Shown here piece by piece: positions 10,294 through 21,154 of a stretch of DNA of 64,000 nucleotides. A program made the translations under genes and the position numbers. Source of the stretch: Harmonia axyridis (Eukaryota > Arthropoda > Insecta > Coleoptera > Coccinellidae). The notes beneath the pieces are model-generated. The model did no database searches. It was not told the origin of the DNA and saw only the letters and a list, made by a program, of their open reading frames with translations. The stretch is from NCBI RefSeq assembly GCF_914767665.1, contig NC_059508.1, forward strand, positions 26,349,501 to 26,413,500. Reading direction: 5' to 3'. Every line of letters starts with the position of its first letter. Position 1 is the first letter of the stretch.

Positions 10294-11202
10294 TAGAGAG
10301 AAGCGATACCGTGATTTCTAGATCACGTTGTGAAACGTGAACGTTACTTTATGATATCAGTGAAATTAAAGCGTGACGTGATCACTGTTTAGGTTGCTTG
10401 TTAATAATATTTGTATGAATCACCCAAACCTTAGTTCGTTTATCTTTGCAACTCGAATTGGTCACTCATTCAAAGCAAAATTGTTATGAAAACATCCATT
10501 TTTCTTACATATTCAACTCTTTTCCTTATTTCAGATTTAGTTAGGAACGTAACAGAAGGATATCGATTTTTCAAATGTTTCCTCAAATTTGAAGAGGTGA
10601 TTTTGAAAGATAATTTCAACTTGCATAAATTACAAGTAGCATAATTTACATCAACTTTTGTGAAGAAAGCCCAAAGATTGCTGGTCTTTCGCCTGTTATT
10701 ATTCTTTCGCCTATTATTATTATGTCGCTGACGTGTTTTCGTTTATTTTTTATAATACAGAGTACCATTTATTGCTTCGGTCGACAACTTCAATATAGAA
10801 AGAATTTCTTTGGGGTTGTTTATCAAAGATAAGCATAAAATAGAATTTTATTGCCACCACCAATTATGCAGTAATGCAGTAGTTATTAGTTTGCAGCAAG
10901 TATTTATTGTTCAACTAGTTCTACAAAAATACTTCCTACAGCATGCGAAGTTGCCTACGATGCTGGGATTGTCATAAAAATATGCAATTATGTTAGTCGA
11001 AAAAGGTTCCGAAGCAATAAAAACATCAGGCTGCCTTCATAATTTACGATTGCAACGGACGATGATATGCCCTGAAAAGATCTGTGAAATGTTCAAACTG
11101 TGATCCCGTCACGCTCTGTATTCGTTTTTCGGAACCGTGACTACCTGTGACATTCTGATCTCAGTGATTAAATCACAGTTCGTGAAATATCGCTCTTCTC
11201 TA
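10294..11202. mobile_element. hAT-like MITE in the H3-H2B spacer
   Basis: Terminal inverted repeats TAGAGAGAAGCGAT (10294 on) and, inverted at the right end, TAGAGAAGAGCGAT (ending 11202). An imperfect 8-bp target duplication flanks them: ACCAGCAT (10286-10293) and ATCAGCAT (11203-11210). Pairing continues inward (GTGATTT…ATCAC against its inverse). An 8-bp duplication and a TAGAG start fit the hAT superfamily. There is no open frame of size, so it is non-autonomous. It occupies most of the 1.68-kb gap between H3 and H2B. Confidence 0.65.
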
Positions 11203-11210
11203 ATCAGCAT

Positions 11211-11672
11211 TCCACCGACTGTTTCATAACATTTTGAAGAGGATAATGAGCATACAAGTTGTAAATAACATCCCATCACCAGTAAGGGTTAATGTACAAC
11301 AATCTAGCTTGCGACATGTTTGGAATACCATAGACGATGAGATGGCGGTAGTTTTTGCAGACACTCGCCATTGCTAGAGTCCATCGAACTCTGTGCTAAG
11401 CTTTAATTCTTCGGGTTTGATGAAATGTCCATCAGTTGATTATTCAGGTGATGCGTCAGCAGTGTTGTGAAAGGCAGTGCTATGGTTCCTAAATGGTTTT
11501 GTCGGAGATGACCCGGGACCAACTTCTATTTTCTTTTGAAGTTTGTAGGTTCGGGTATATACCCGAACTTAAATAGGTGGAGTCAATTTAGGTGGTACGA
11601 TCTCAAATAAAAAGTTTACACTGAGAAGGTAATTTTTTAGTTTTCACTTATCGTCAGATTGATCGATTGAAG
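11211..11672 (+). promoter_or_regulatory. H2B upstream region
   Basis: A perfect 18-bp palindrome with a TATATA centre lies at 11550-11567 (TTCGGGTATATACCCGAA). A TATA-like AAATAAAAAG lies at 11605-11614, about 60 bases before the H2B ATG, the same distance as the H4 TATA box. The latter is the better TATA candidate and the palindrome may be a factor site. No divergent H2A gene is present. Confidence 0.5.
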
Positions 11673-12044
11673 ATGCCTCCTAAAACTAGCGGAAAAGCTG
11701 CCAAGAAAGCTGGCAAGGCCCAAAAAAACATTTCTAAAAGCGACAAGAAGAAGAAACGCAAGAGGAAGGAAAGTTACGCTATCTACATTTATAAAGTATT
11801 GAAACAAGTCCATCCGGATACGGGTATTTCAAGCAAGGCTATGAGCATCATGAACAGTTTCGTTAATGATATTTTCGAACGCATCGCCGCCGAGGCGAGT
11901 AGACTTGCTCACTACAACAAACGTTCGACAATAACCAGCAGGGAAATTCAAACAGCAGTGCGCCTTCTCTTGCCCGGTGAGTTGGCAAAACACGCCGTCA
12001 GCGAAGGAACTAAAGCAGTAACAAAATACACCAGTTCCAAATAA
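11673..12044 (+). CDS. H2B: Histone H2B
   Basis: A complete 123-residue H2B, partner of H2A in the nucleosome. The basic tail (MPPKTSGKAAKKAGKAQ, then KKKKRKRKESY) is followed by the histone fold: YIYKVLKQVHPDTGISSKAM, then NSFVNDIFERIAAEASRLAH, and RSTITSREIQTAVRLLLPGE. The end is HAVSEGTKAVTKYTSSK, including the conserved C-terminal Lys that is ubiquitinated. I chose the ATG at 11673, the standard MPPK start, rather than an upstream in-frame TTG. It is intronless, with a histone hairpin 27 bases after the stop. It has no H2A neighbour, which is unusual. Confidence 0.97.
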   Translation: MPPKTSGKAAKKAGKAQKNISKSDKKKKRKRKESYAIYIYKVLKQVHPDTGISSKAMSIMNSFVNDIFERIAAEASRLAHYNKRSTITSREIQTAVRLLLPGELAKHAVSEGTKAVTKYTSSK

Positions 12045-12071
12045 AGCAGGAATTGTTGTTGCATATCAAAC

Positions 12072-12087
12072 GGTTCTTTTCAGAACC
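12072..12087 (+). terminator. Histone 3' stem-loop of H2B
   Basis: GGTTCT TTTC AGAACC, a 6-bp stem and 4-nt loop, the histone mRNA 3'-end signal. Confidence 0.95.
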
Positions 12088-12235
12088 ACAAATTTTTAAA
12101 ACTTATAATTATAGTCTGATATCTAATTTCACCGTTAACGACATGTAGATTTATCAATTTGAAATAATCCATACTAATATAATTCGAATATGTTCGTCAA
12201 CTTCCTATACCATGTCTGATAATTTTGCACACCAA

Positions 12236-12794
<559 letters not shown>

Positions 12795-12795
<1 letters not shown>

Positions 12796-13097
12796 AGGAT
12801 AAGGACAGTCCCTCTCAGAGAAATACTAACCGTAGACACGTGTTTCGGGCTTTCGGCCCTCATCAGTACGGTGAACAAGTGTTAGGATGTGCAACACTTG
12901 AAAGAAACAACAAACAAACAGAGTCAACAACAGAAGCCAGCAATCCATTTGTGGTTTCAGCAGGAAGACCCAATGTGTTTTCGGGCAACAACCGACATCA
13001 CCACGCGAAAAGCTATAACTAACTGCGTGACATCCGAATCCAGGAATAATAACATGTCGGAAGGATAACGAGGGTAATTGTTCATAAAACAAATCAT
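12795..13097 (-). repeat. Retrozyme-like 303-bp unit carrying a hammerhead ribozyme
   Basis: The unit starts AAGGATAAGGACAGT at 12795, and the same words restart at 13098, giving a period of 303. It aligns with the 278-bp satellite along its length: shared AGACACGTGT, CTTTCG, AGTGTTAG, AACAACAAACAAA, GTCAACAACAGAAG, TTTGTGGTT, CTGCGTGACATCCGA and TAATTGTTCA, in this order. Unlike the satellite, it holds an intact type I hammerhead on the minus strand (12829-12872). Length, tandem start and ribozyme type fit the small retrozymes described in animals. It is not coding. The second unit is cut after 15 bases, at a strand switch. Confidence 0.75.
12829..12872 (-). ncRNA. Type I hammerhead self-cleaving ribozyme
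   Basis: Minus strand 5' to 3': stem I strand ACCGUA (12872-12867); core CUGAUGA (12866-12860); stem II GGGC/GCCC (12859-12856 with 12850-12847) capped by CGAAA; core GAAA (12846-12843), whose last A starts stem III; the self-complementary ACACGUGU (12843-12836), giving 2-3 pairs of stem III; cleavable C at 12835 after GU; and UACGGU (12834-12829), which pairs perfectly with ACCGUA as a 6-bp stem I. All core residues are canonical. The ends are open in stem I, so it is type I. Short stem III means that the active form may be a dimer. Cleavage is predicted between 12835 and 12834. Confidence 0.88.
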
Positions 13098-13183
13098 AAG
13101 GATAAGGACAGTTCTCTGAGAGGGACTGTCCTTATCCTTATGATTTGTTTTATGAACAATTACCCTCGTTATCCTTCCGACAT
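13054..13183. repeat. Perfect 59-bp inverted repeat at the end of the retrozyme-like unit
   Basis: 13054-13112 is the exact reverse complement of 13125-13183, with a 12-base centre. The right arm is the inverted tail of the same 303-bp unit. The tandem repeat therefore flips strand at about 13118, and an (AT)n tract follows. Confidence 0.95.
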
Positions 13184-13199
13184 ATATCTATATATATAT

Positions 13200-13233
<34 letters not shown>
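13184..13233. repeat. (AT)n tract at the start of segment A copy 2
   Basis: AT dinucleotide run broken by TC at two places. It borders segment A copy 2, the counterpart of the tract at 6011-6100. Confidence 0.93.
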
Positions 13234-13237
<4 letters not shown>

Positions 13238-13440
13238 TTATCTCAAGGAGCTGAATCTGCCTAAGAACACGATCACATGGATGCAGAAGGCTGTGATTTT
13301 GGGAACCGTGAATATCTTACGGAAGGTCGTATACCCCCATTGATCAAAAAGAGGGTTATCCTTGATGCCTTGGCGTCCGGATAACTCTACCAAACCCACT
13401 AATGAGTGTTCAGATGTTCATTTCTGTTCTATATTGTTAA
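13234..13440 (+). pseudogene. LINE C-terminal tail fragment, copy 2
   Basis: The plus strand reads LKELNLPKNTITWMQKAVIL then GTVNILRKVVYPH and stop, the same relic as 5800-6010. It starts at the (AT)n tract. Confidence 0.45.
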
Positions 13441-14990
13441 CAAGTGTCGGGGACGTGGCACATCTTTGTATTAATGCTTTTTGAACAATATTCCTTATTC
13501 TTCATATAGGGATCTTGTTTTCGCTGTATATTTCATTACTCCGATCAACAATAACATTGCATAAACCTGCAAATATTCTTCATTGCTCACCTCTTTCTTT
13601 CTTCTTTTCTTCAATAACAGATTTATGGAAAATTACATTACGGCACTATTATGACCGTTAATAACAATAAAAATTAAATCTGCCAGTATGTACTCATCAT
13701 CATAAACATTTCAGGCTCTCTTCATCGTTCAGCTTAATGACTAGTTGATGGAAATTTATACTTTCGATTCTATGACCATTCAATCTGCCAGTGAGTTATC
13801 AGACTCATCATCAAGACATTCCATATCCATTATAATATAATTATAATACAATATTATTATAATATAATAATAATAATGAGTGGCGTGTGAAGCAACTTTA
13901 CCTAGACATTCTTCCAGTGCCCATTGGACTGTCAATATTATACTTGAGATTTATACTCTCCCGTGTTACTTAAGTTTCACATGTTTGAAGTGCAGAATTA
14001 ACAATTTACTATTTCACTTGAATTATTAAAAGTAGTTTACTTACTGAATTATTTGATATCTTAATTAAATGAGGTAATATAGTTTTGTTTGCACGATATC
14101 GCTGGTTCCCATTTATATCATTCGCTGATTCCTGCTTCCAGTATGGGATTACAAATTGTTTTTTTTTATGGAGATTTTATATTATCCTTTTTTTTTTTCA
14201 AACTATTAATTTGTATGATTCGTTCTTCAGGTAATTCATCCGTTAGTGCGTGTCTAACATTAATCGAGTTTTCATATTAGATTGACTACTTTTTCCGAAC
14301 GCGCTTTTGTATTACGGCATTATTTAGCGGAAAAGCTTTTCTATGAATTTATGAACAATCAGCTACATTTCCAGCCTGCTCCAAAATACGATTATTATCC
14401 TTTCCTGTCTGTTATTTCTCACGAGTTGATTTAAAATTGTCTTCATTGAACAGTTAGAAGATTCATCCACACTAGATCACCCTACCGACTCGCCACTTTC
14501 AGAACTATAATAACCCTAATTGTAGGAAAGTTATCGATTATATCAAGTATGCTTTGAATTAACGAAAATTCGAACAATTTACGTTCCCTGAAATACAATT
14601 GATTATATTTCCTATTAATCAAATTACATGGAGAAAACTGAGGCCAATACTCCGGCTCGAAGGACCACCTTTGTTAACGATAGCGTTTTATACCGGAATT
14701 CACATTCCTTCTTTCGAATGTCGTGTATTATCGATTATGGGAAATTTTCCGGGAATATTTCTAGACGAGATGGTGCAGAAATTTTCTATTTTTGATTTTT
14801 CCATTCGGAAATTTCAAGGATTGATCAATTGAGCATTTTGCTCGAAATAATCCTCATATTCATACATTTCTAGCCAAAGTTCCGTCGACTTCAGTTTTAA
14901 TGCATTAATTTTCAGTATTTTTCCTGCAGAAAGTGTATCTAACGTTTTTGAAATATATACAGTGTAACGATTTCATCAATTATCACGATA
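13441..14990. other. H1 upstream spacer, no gene seen (copy 2)
   Basis: Counterpart of 4255-5790. A TATATA at about 14954-14959 lies 30-40 bases before the H1 ATG and may be its TATA box. A minus-strand TATAAAAC lies at about 14685. No coding signature. Confidence 0.6.
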
Positions 14991-15656
14991 ATGTCTTCTG
15001 CCGATACAGAGGTGCAACAAAGCGGTGCGTCCGTTCCAATCGGTGCGAAAACTGCGAAGAAATCCGAGAAAAAGACTGCGACCGCGAAACAGGCCAAACC
15101 CAACCATCCTCCGACTTCAGAGATGGTTAATAACGCCATCAAAGATTTGAAAGAAAGAAGTGGATCGTCATTGCAGGCCATCAAGAAATTTATAGCTTCC
15201 AACTATAAAGTAGATTCGGAAAAATTGGCTCCTTTCATTAAGAAATACCTCAAATCAGCTGTGCAATCTGGATCTTTAGTTCAGACAAAAGGAAAAGGCG
15301 CATCTGGTTCGTTCAAATTGGCAGCTGGTGGTTCGACATCGGGATCCCAGAAGAAAGTGATTAAAAAAGCCACCTCCAAGTCCAAAGATGATCTTAAAAA
15401 ATCCACTTCGGCATCAGCTGTGGTGACCGACAAGAAGAAAAAGAAGTCTACTGTTGCCAAAAAACAAGCCGCTGTAACGAAAACGAAGAAAGCAGTTGCA
15501 ACAACCGAGAAGAAGAGCCCCAAAGCCGCCAAGTCCCCTTCTAAAGCTAAGAAGATTGCGAAATCGCCAACTAAGAAACCGAAAGCTCCAAAACCCAAAT
15601 CAGTCAAGTCTGTGGCAACTCCGAAAAAAGCAGCACCTTTGAAGAAGAAGAAGTGA
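14991..15656 (+). CDS. H1: Linker histone H1, copy 2
   Basis: A 221-residue linker histone identical in protein sequence to copies 1 and 3. It has a short N-tail, the H15 winged-helix domain at about residues 39-112, and a Lys/Ala/Pro-rich tail with SPKA, SPSK and SPTK motifs. The ATG at 14991 follows a TATATA by about 35 bases, so the 5' leader would be very short or the promoter lies elsewhere (TATA-less H1 promoters are known in flies). It is transcribed in the same direction as H2B and H3. It is intronless, and the stop is followed at 15708 by a histone hairpin. Confidence 0.97.
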   Translation: MSSADTEVQQSGASVPIGAKTAKKSEKKTATAKQAKPNHPPTSEMVNNAIKDLKERSGSSLQAIKKFIASNYKVDSEKLAPFIKKYLKSAVQSGSLVQTKGKGASGSFKLAAGGSTSGSQKKVIKKATSKSKDDLKKSTSASAVVTDKKKKKSTVAKKQAAVTKTKKAVATTEKKSPKAAKSPSKAKKIAKSPTKKPKAPKPKSVKSVATPKKAAPLKKKK

Positions 15657-15707
15657 ATAAATATATGAAAATTACTGTTGTGATGAGAATGGTTCGTCTA
15701 ACTAATC

Positions 15708-15723
15708 GGTCCTTCTCAGGACC
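15708..15723 (+). terminator. Histone 3' stem-loop of H1 copy 2
   Basis: GGTCCT TCTC AGGACC. The loop is TCTC, against TTTC in H4, H3 and H2B. Identical in all three H1 copies. Confidence 0.93.
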
Positions 15724-16005
15724 TTCAAAAATTATCGATCAAATTTGAAATATTCATCTTGTTCTCCAATTTTTCTGATTCCCCATTTCTCTGTCCACCT
15801 TGAAACCGAAAGTCCTTACCGTATTGATTGTTGTCCTTCAATTTATTTTAGAATGAGACTACAAAAATTTTTTTTACAAATTTTGCCTTGAAAATGTTCT
15901 TCATTTCATTTCAGGGATCTTAGGGCTTGATGTGCTCTGAGGTAGATGAAAGACTCTGGCATTCTTGTATCGTCAGGTTCTGCGTGCCGACCAGATCTGT
16001 CCCCT

Positions 16006-16310
16006 ATTGATTGTACTTGACTTCTCTCTTCGCCTGAACCACGGCACATTCATCTTTCCCCGGCTTCATTCCGATAGCCTCAAAGAACGCTACCACATTT
16101 CCCAATTGCTCGTCGTTAGCGGAGTAGAGCTTGAGGTCGTCGATGTATCTAACTGGCTTCTCAGTAGGTTTAGCGCCAAACAAAACCAGAAGAGACTCTG
16201 CGTGTCCCCCTGAAAAATATCTATCCTGATTTTGATTTCGACAGTTTCAACATAGATCTTGTTCTTATCCAAAAACATGTGGACAAGAGGTGGCGGGTCA
16301 GGTTTTTTTA
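16006..16310 (-). pseudogene. Second non-LTR reverse transcriptase relic, copy 2
   Basis: Inverted copy of the relic at 2935-3239, with the same FQGDTQS and YIDDLKLYS blocks and the same deletion and frame break. The breaks predate the duplication. Confidence 0.7.
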
Positions 16311-16486
16311 CCTTTAAAACAAAGTCAGTACTTGCAATCAATCATTACCGAATACATATAGGTACTTCAAATAAATATATAATTCAAGCGGAATATCGAA
16401 AAAATGCCAATATTCACGTAACAATAAATCGGACAAATGCAGGTACCGAATGAATAATATAAGGCTGCTAATTTCACACATACTTT

Positions 16487-16710
16487 CTGAAGGACTAATT
16501 GATACGTAAGTATCTATCACTTTGCAATCACAAATAAACGTTTCAGAAACTATAATTGATCATTTCAAAGAGCGATTAATATTTGTTATTCATATTTAAT
16601 ACCTATATATGTGTGCTCGTTAAATCGCTCTTTGAAATGATCAATTATAGTTTCTGAAAGGTTCTGTGTTTGCAAAATGAAAGGTACCTACGTGTTCATT
16701 AGTCCTTTAG
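16487..16710. repeat. Palindromic MITE-like hairpin, copy 2
   Basis: Counterpart of 2535-2758. The 37-bp perfect arms lie at 16541-16577 and 16623-16659. Confidence 0.75.
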
Positions 16711-16799
16711 GATGTCTGTGTAAAATTAGAAGGTTTTTTCTTATTCCTGCATTTCAAACAGCTGAAAATAGAAAACATGAAATTCGAGCGATTCTTGGG

Positions 16800-18477
16800 T
16801 GTTATTGGTGGTAATAACCTATTGATGGCGGAGCTTATCAGAGAGAAGCACTCTAGCTCAACGATAGAGTCAAGGAGGCTCTCAGAAAGGTCCGGAATGA
16901 TAGTTGGGAAGAAAAACTACTTTCTCTTTCCACAGAAGACAACAGTGTTTGGCGGATGGCCAAAGCATTGCACTCAGATAGGAAACCAACCCCGCCGATT
17001 CACGGTTTACGAGGAATGGTATACAGTCCAGAAGAAAAGTCTGAAGCTTTCGCAGATAACCTCCAACGCCAATGCAGCTGTAGTTACAACTATGCGGAAT
17101 TGGACCACATTGAGGACGTCAACCGCAAAGTGAAAAATGAATCAACGGAAGCTATTGGTTTCGAACCGTTCAGGAAATCCAGAACACTATTATGTCGAGT
17201 AAAGTGAGAACGGCACCAGGACCGGACGGCATTACTAACTTGACGTTGCGGAACCTCCCTCGAAAAGCTTTAGTAGCACTGACGAATATAGTCAATGCTA
17301 AAGATTCAACACAATAACGAAAGAAAAGAATATCATACAGTAGGAACAGTTCGGTTTTTAAAGCCAACATTCCACTGTGCAACAAGTGCTCCGAGTAGTG
17401 GAACCAATCACGGATGGATATAACCGGAAACAAGTCACAGGAGCTGTGTTTTTGGATGTAGCCAAATCGTTTGATAAAGTACGGCCCAAAGGACTGCTAT
17501 ACAAACTGCTTACGGCAGGTTTCCCACTCTCCATGGTCCAACTTTTAGCTTCTTACCTGCATTCTCGCAAGTTTAGAGCCAGATTTGACGGAGTATTGTC
17601 TTCAGAGAGGTCTCTTTCAGCCGGAGTTCCGCAAGGATCTCTGCTGTCTCCAATATTTTTCACAATATATGTATCCGAAATGCCAAAAACGGTGAAAAAC
17701 TCCATGGCACTTTACGCTGACGATACCGCCTTTCTTGCCAGTTCTTGGTGTCCCAAAATGGCAACGAAGTACCTACAAGAAACCCTGAGAAGATCGAAGC
17801 AGTTTTTTTTAGCCGAAAGAAAATAGATCCCATCGGACTCGTCGTAATGTTCGGTAGGAGGATTGTAATGGAAAAACGAAGCCAAGTATCTGGGAGTGAT
17901 ACTTGACAAAAAGCTCACTTGGAACCAACACGTCACATCAGCTGTGACGAAGGGGAAAGACAACAGCGGCAGCGTTGCAACCGCTACTTTGCAAAAGCAC
18001 AAAAATGTTTCTTTCCAACAAGCTTCTTCTTTATAAGTCCACCATCCGGCCGGTCATGTGTTACGCATGTTCGGCTTGGGGATACGCCGCAAAGACGCAC
18101 CTGCAGAGACTTCAAGTCGTGCAGAATACGATCCTAAGACCAGCCGTAAATGCAGCTTGGTTTGTCAGCAAGGTACGGATAGGTACATGAAGACCTGAAA
18201 ATACCATTCCTGGGCGACCATCTAAAAGATATGAGCGTGAAGACCTTCATTGAAATGGAAAATCATGCAAACCCTTTTATAAGGAAGGCTTGCGACTACG
18301 ATGAAAAAGCTCCTAGGAAACACAAACGACCGAAGATGGCACTTCTCTAGGAAGTGTGTATTAGAGCCAAACCCTTACTGGCACAGAGATTGTGTAATGA
18401 TTACACAAACTTTGCCACCTGCTAGAGCAGATCAAAATAGCTCACCAGAGGTGAATTATATTGAGATGGAGCAGTAA
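16800..18477 (+). pseudogene. Jockey-like LINE reverse transcriptase relic, copy 2
   Basis: The same relic as 768-2445, here on the plus strand. It is readable in order as the pre-RT region (KALHSDRKPTPPIHGLRGM), APGPDGITNLTLRNLPRKAL, VFLDVAKSFDKV, AGVPQGSLLSP, YADDTAF, LQRLQVVQN and a C-terminal stretch ending NYIEMEQ at about 18477. It has several frameshifts, lacks the endonuclease, and is dead. It lies downstream of H1 on the same strand. Confidence 0.85.
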
Positions 18478-19770
18478 AAGGCTAATTTATAGCCTGACTG
18501 CAAAAGAGAAAGAAGTTGTTAGCTCTTCACTGTATTTAATAAGTAGAGCGAGTATGGACTGTATTTTTATTATAGATGTTGCGATGGCAAAAACAATTCA
18601 CAGATTTTCCGCTAATGAGAAACTGAATATAAAAGCTCCTTTTCTTTCGTAGGCCTGGAGGGATCCCTCAATGATGGCACACCAGTGGTCATGCACTTGA
18701 TATTCTTGAACCTTATAACTAATTACTGTCTCTATCAGTTACTAACACTTGAATTAATTTGCCACACACAGCGAAGTTAATAAACTTATCGAAATTAGCG
18801 ATAATGCGAATACTATTGTTTATAGCGACGAAATATGCGGAGAACAAGAAAGTATATCACTCTCATTAACAGTTCCAATTAATAATAATGTTTTTGCTGT
18901 TATAAAAAACCGCTCGTTCCATATTGGCTCATATTGCCAATATTTTCAAATCATTTTATGAGTCAGCAACCCACAATACAGAAAAGTGCAATTGTGTGCT
19001 GCCGACACAACAGAAGTTGTAAGTTAAAAAAATTCATACTACCTTTTTTTCTCAAAAATAAAGGGGGAATTCATTTGTTTCAAATTTGATTCACAATGCA
19101 TTGGGGAGAAGACACAGTAATAACACTAAGAAGTTTTAACACATGATTTATTACAATTTCGATAAGTATGACAGCTTCATGATTTTTCTTTTTGGGTTGA
19201 AGGAATCAATAAGGTCAATTGGCTTGAAAAACATTTATGTATGATAATCAAAAAAACAGTTCCTCTGTCCGAAATGATCAATGAGCCTCTCCTCCAACGG
19301 AATCGTTCTTCTAATTCTTTCTTTCTACTGATTACTGGTTTTGGAGTTATCTACTAAAAATCTACCATCATCGTTCAGAAATCTATCAAAAATCTACTGA
19401 CATACTTTTCAGAAAAAATTCCACAGTTGGCACTGCATTACAATTTCACATTATTCAGATTACACTTCATTCTAGTGTCTCTTATGGTTAAATTTTACTT
19501 CATGAATAGGATAGATATTAGAGATGCGTATAGATTCGAACATAAAACAAGAAAATTTTTAGGAAATCGTTAAAGAATGGATCGAATTTTTTAGACGAGA
19601 TATATTCTACGCCTATGGACTCAAAACGCGAACTTACCTATGATAGGTTAGGTTTTCATTTCCGGATGTTTTACACACTATACATGTTTTTCGAGGTTTT
19701 ACCATGATTAAAATTAACAATATGTAACTTTAAATTCACAAACTTGTATAAAATAACGACGATTACAAAC
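18478..19770. other. Spacer across the A/B boundary, nothing recognised
   Basis: AT-rich DNA running through the end of segment A (19245) into segment B. No gene, RNA or repeat signature seen apart from membership in the large duplication. Confidence 0.55.
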
Positions 19771-21146
19771 CAGTGGCGGCCGCTCAGAGGAGGCAGAGGA
19801 GGCCGGGCCTCCCCAAATTTTACCGCATTATAATTCTTAGTTCAAGTCCAACTATATTATGTTAACCTAAATCAATAGAATATTCAAATTTCTGGATACT
19901 TTTTACCCCAATATTTCATCATATTTATACATTCTCCGCAACAGACTTCAAAACTGAGAAGATTGCGCATCGCTGCACCGTACTACAGGCATGCGATGCG
20001 CTAAAGAATACAGCAGACTCCAGACGCGGGTCGCGGAGGCCCAATTCCTCTCTAGTCGCGTTTGTCTTGAACGTAGAATTTCAAATTTCTCCCGATACGA
20101 AGCTCCAGCCACTCTAAATTCGAGCTGGATATCACGTGCCGGAGGCCCTGTCTCCGTTGACCGAAAGCGCCCGAACATGATCCACGGCGATTAACGATGG
20201 GTCAGCTCAGCTGTTTCTGTTTATTAGCGCCAGAATTAGGGAAAGATAAAGATAGGCCAGTACTTTTTATTCCTTTCGGCGTCTTGTTTGTGGTTTCGTG
20301 TTAGGATTGTTCGGCAAAGTTTGTAGGTAAGGAAGGATATTGGCTGGCTATTCAGATATATTTTATCGAGAAAAATGGAAACGGAAACGTCGGAAACTAG
20401 AAATGAAAATGATAGTGTCAGTAGGGAACTCAGAGTTACTGAAGATATTGTAGATTTTATTTTGATTAAAAAGTTCAGCCAAATGCCTTACGATGACAAA
20501 ATTTTCATTACCAAAACTACAAAAACACCTCAGCCTGCTATGCAAAATTTAATTGTCAATTCCAGGCATAATCCTATCTATCTATCTATAATTGTTCCTT
20601 CTGCGTCCAATGGTACACTAAATGCGAGTGGCTGACCGGAAGTACAGTTCGGAATAAATTATTTTGTTGGTTTTGTTTACTTTTCTCCGACGATTCAGAA
20701 AACAATGTGTGGTCAAAATTAGGGTATTCGGATTTAAAAAATTTACAGAGGTCTATTGAAAGACATGGCAGATCAAAATCTCATTTAGGCGCATCAATTA
20801 AATTTAAATTGTTCGGAAAACTCAATATTGTAAATTCACTTGATCAGGGTCATAGACAAACTATCATAGATCATAACGAAAAGGTCAAAGAAAACAGGGA
20901 TATTTTGAAAAGATTATTATTTGACGCAGTTATGTTCCTTTGTTTTCAAGAATTGCCGTTTAGAGGACATGATGAAAGTGTAGATTCGGATAATAGGGGA
21001 AATTTTAAAAAGCTATTGTGTTTCATTAGCCGCTATGATTCAAAATTAGAAAATTTTTTGAATGATGCCACTGTCTTCTCTGGAACGTCAAAAACCTATT
21101 TTTTTTGCTTGGCCTCCTCTGAATGAAAGCTCACGAGCCGCCACTG
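19771..21146 (+). mobile_element. hAT transposon, internally deleted (left arm copy)
   Basis: Terminal inverted repeats CAGTGGCGGC at both ends are flanked by a perfect 8-bp target duplication TTACAAAC (19763-19770 and 21147-21154), the hAT hallmark. Inside, the frame at 20707-21126 encodes an N-terminal transposase piece with ELPFRGHDESVDSDNRGNFK, the block of the DUF4371 region typical of ZMYM/hAT-type transposases. The frame at 20375-20635 is the region upstream of it. The RNase H-like catalytic half and the hAT dimerisation domain are missing, the coding region running straight into the right terminal repeat. It is non-autonomous. Confidence 0.85.
20375..21126 (+). pseudogene. hAT transposase N-terminal remnant (left arm copy)
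   Basis: Two frames, 20375-20635 and 20707-21126, together give the N-terminal part of a hAT-type transposase: an acidic start (METETSETRNENDS), then SIERHGRSKSHLGASIKF, QTIIDHNEKVKENRDILKRL and the FRGHDES…NRGNF block. A stop at 20633-20635 and the loss of the C-terminal catalytic domain make it non-functional. Confidence 0.75.
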
Positions 21147-21154
21147 TTACAAAC

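Larger units (their letters stand above)
13234..19245. repeat. Segment A, copy 2 (inverted)
   Basis: The reverse complement of 1-6010, and of 44336-50346 (paired positions sum to 63580). It carries H1 on the plus strand. It is the outer part of the left arm of the giant inverted repeat. It shares with copy 3 variants that copy 1 lacks. Confidence 0.95.

Noticed and set aside
11667..11672. An upstream start for H2B at 11667
   Set aside because: That codon is TTG. The ATG at 11673 gives the standard MPPK start and the usual 123-residue length.
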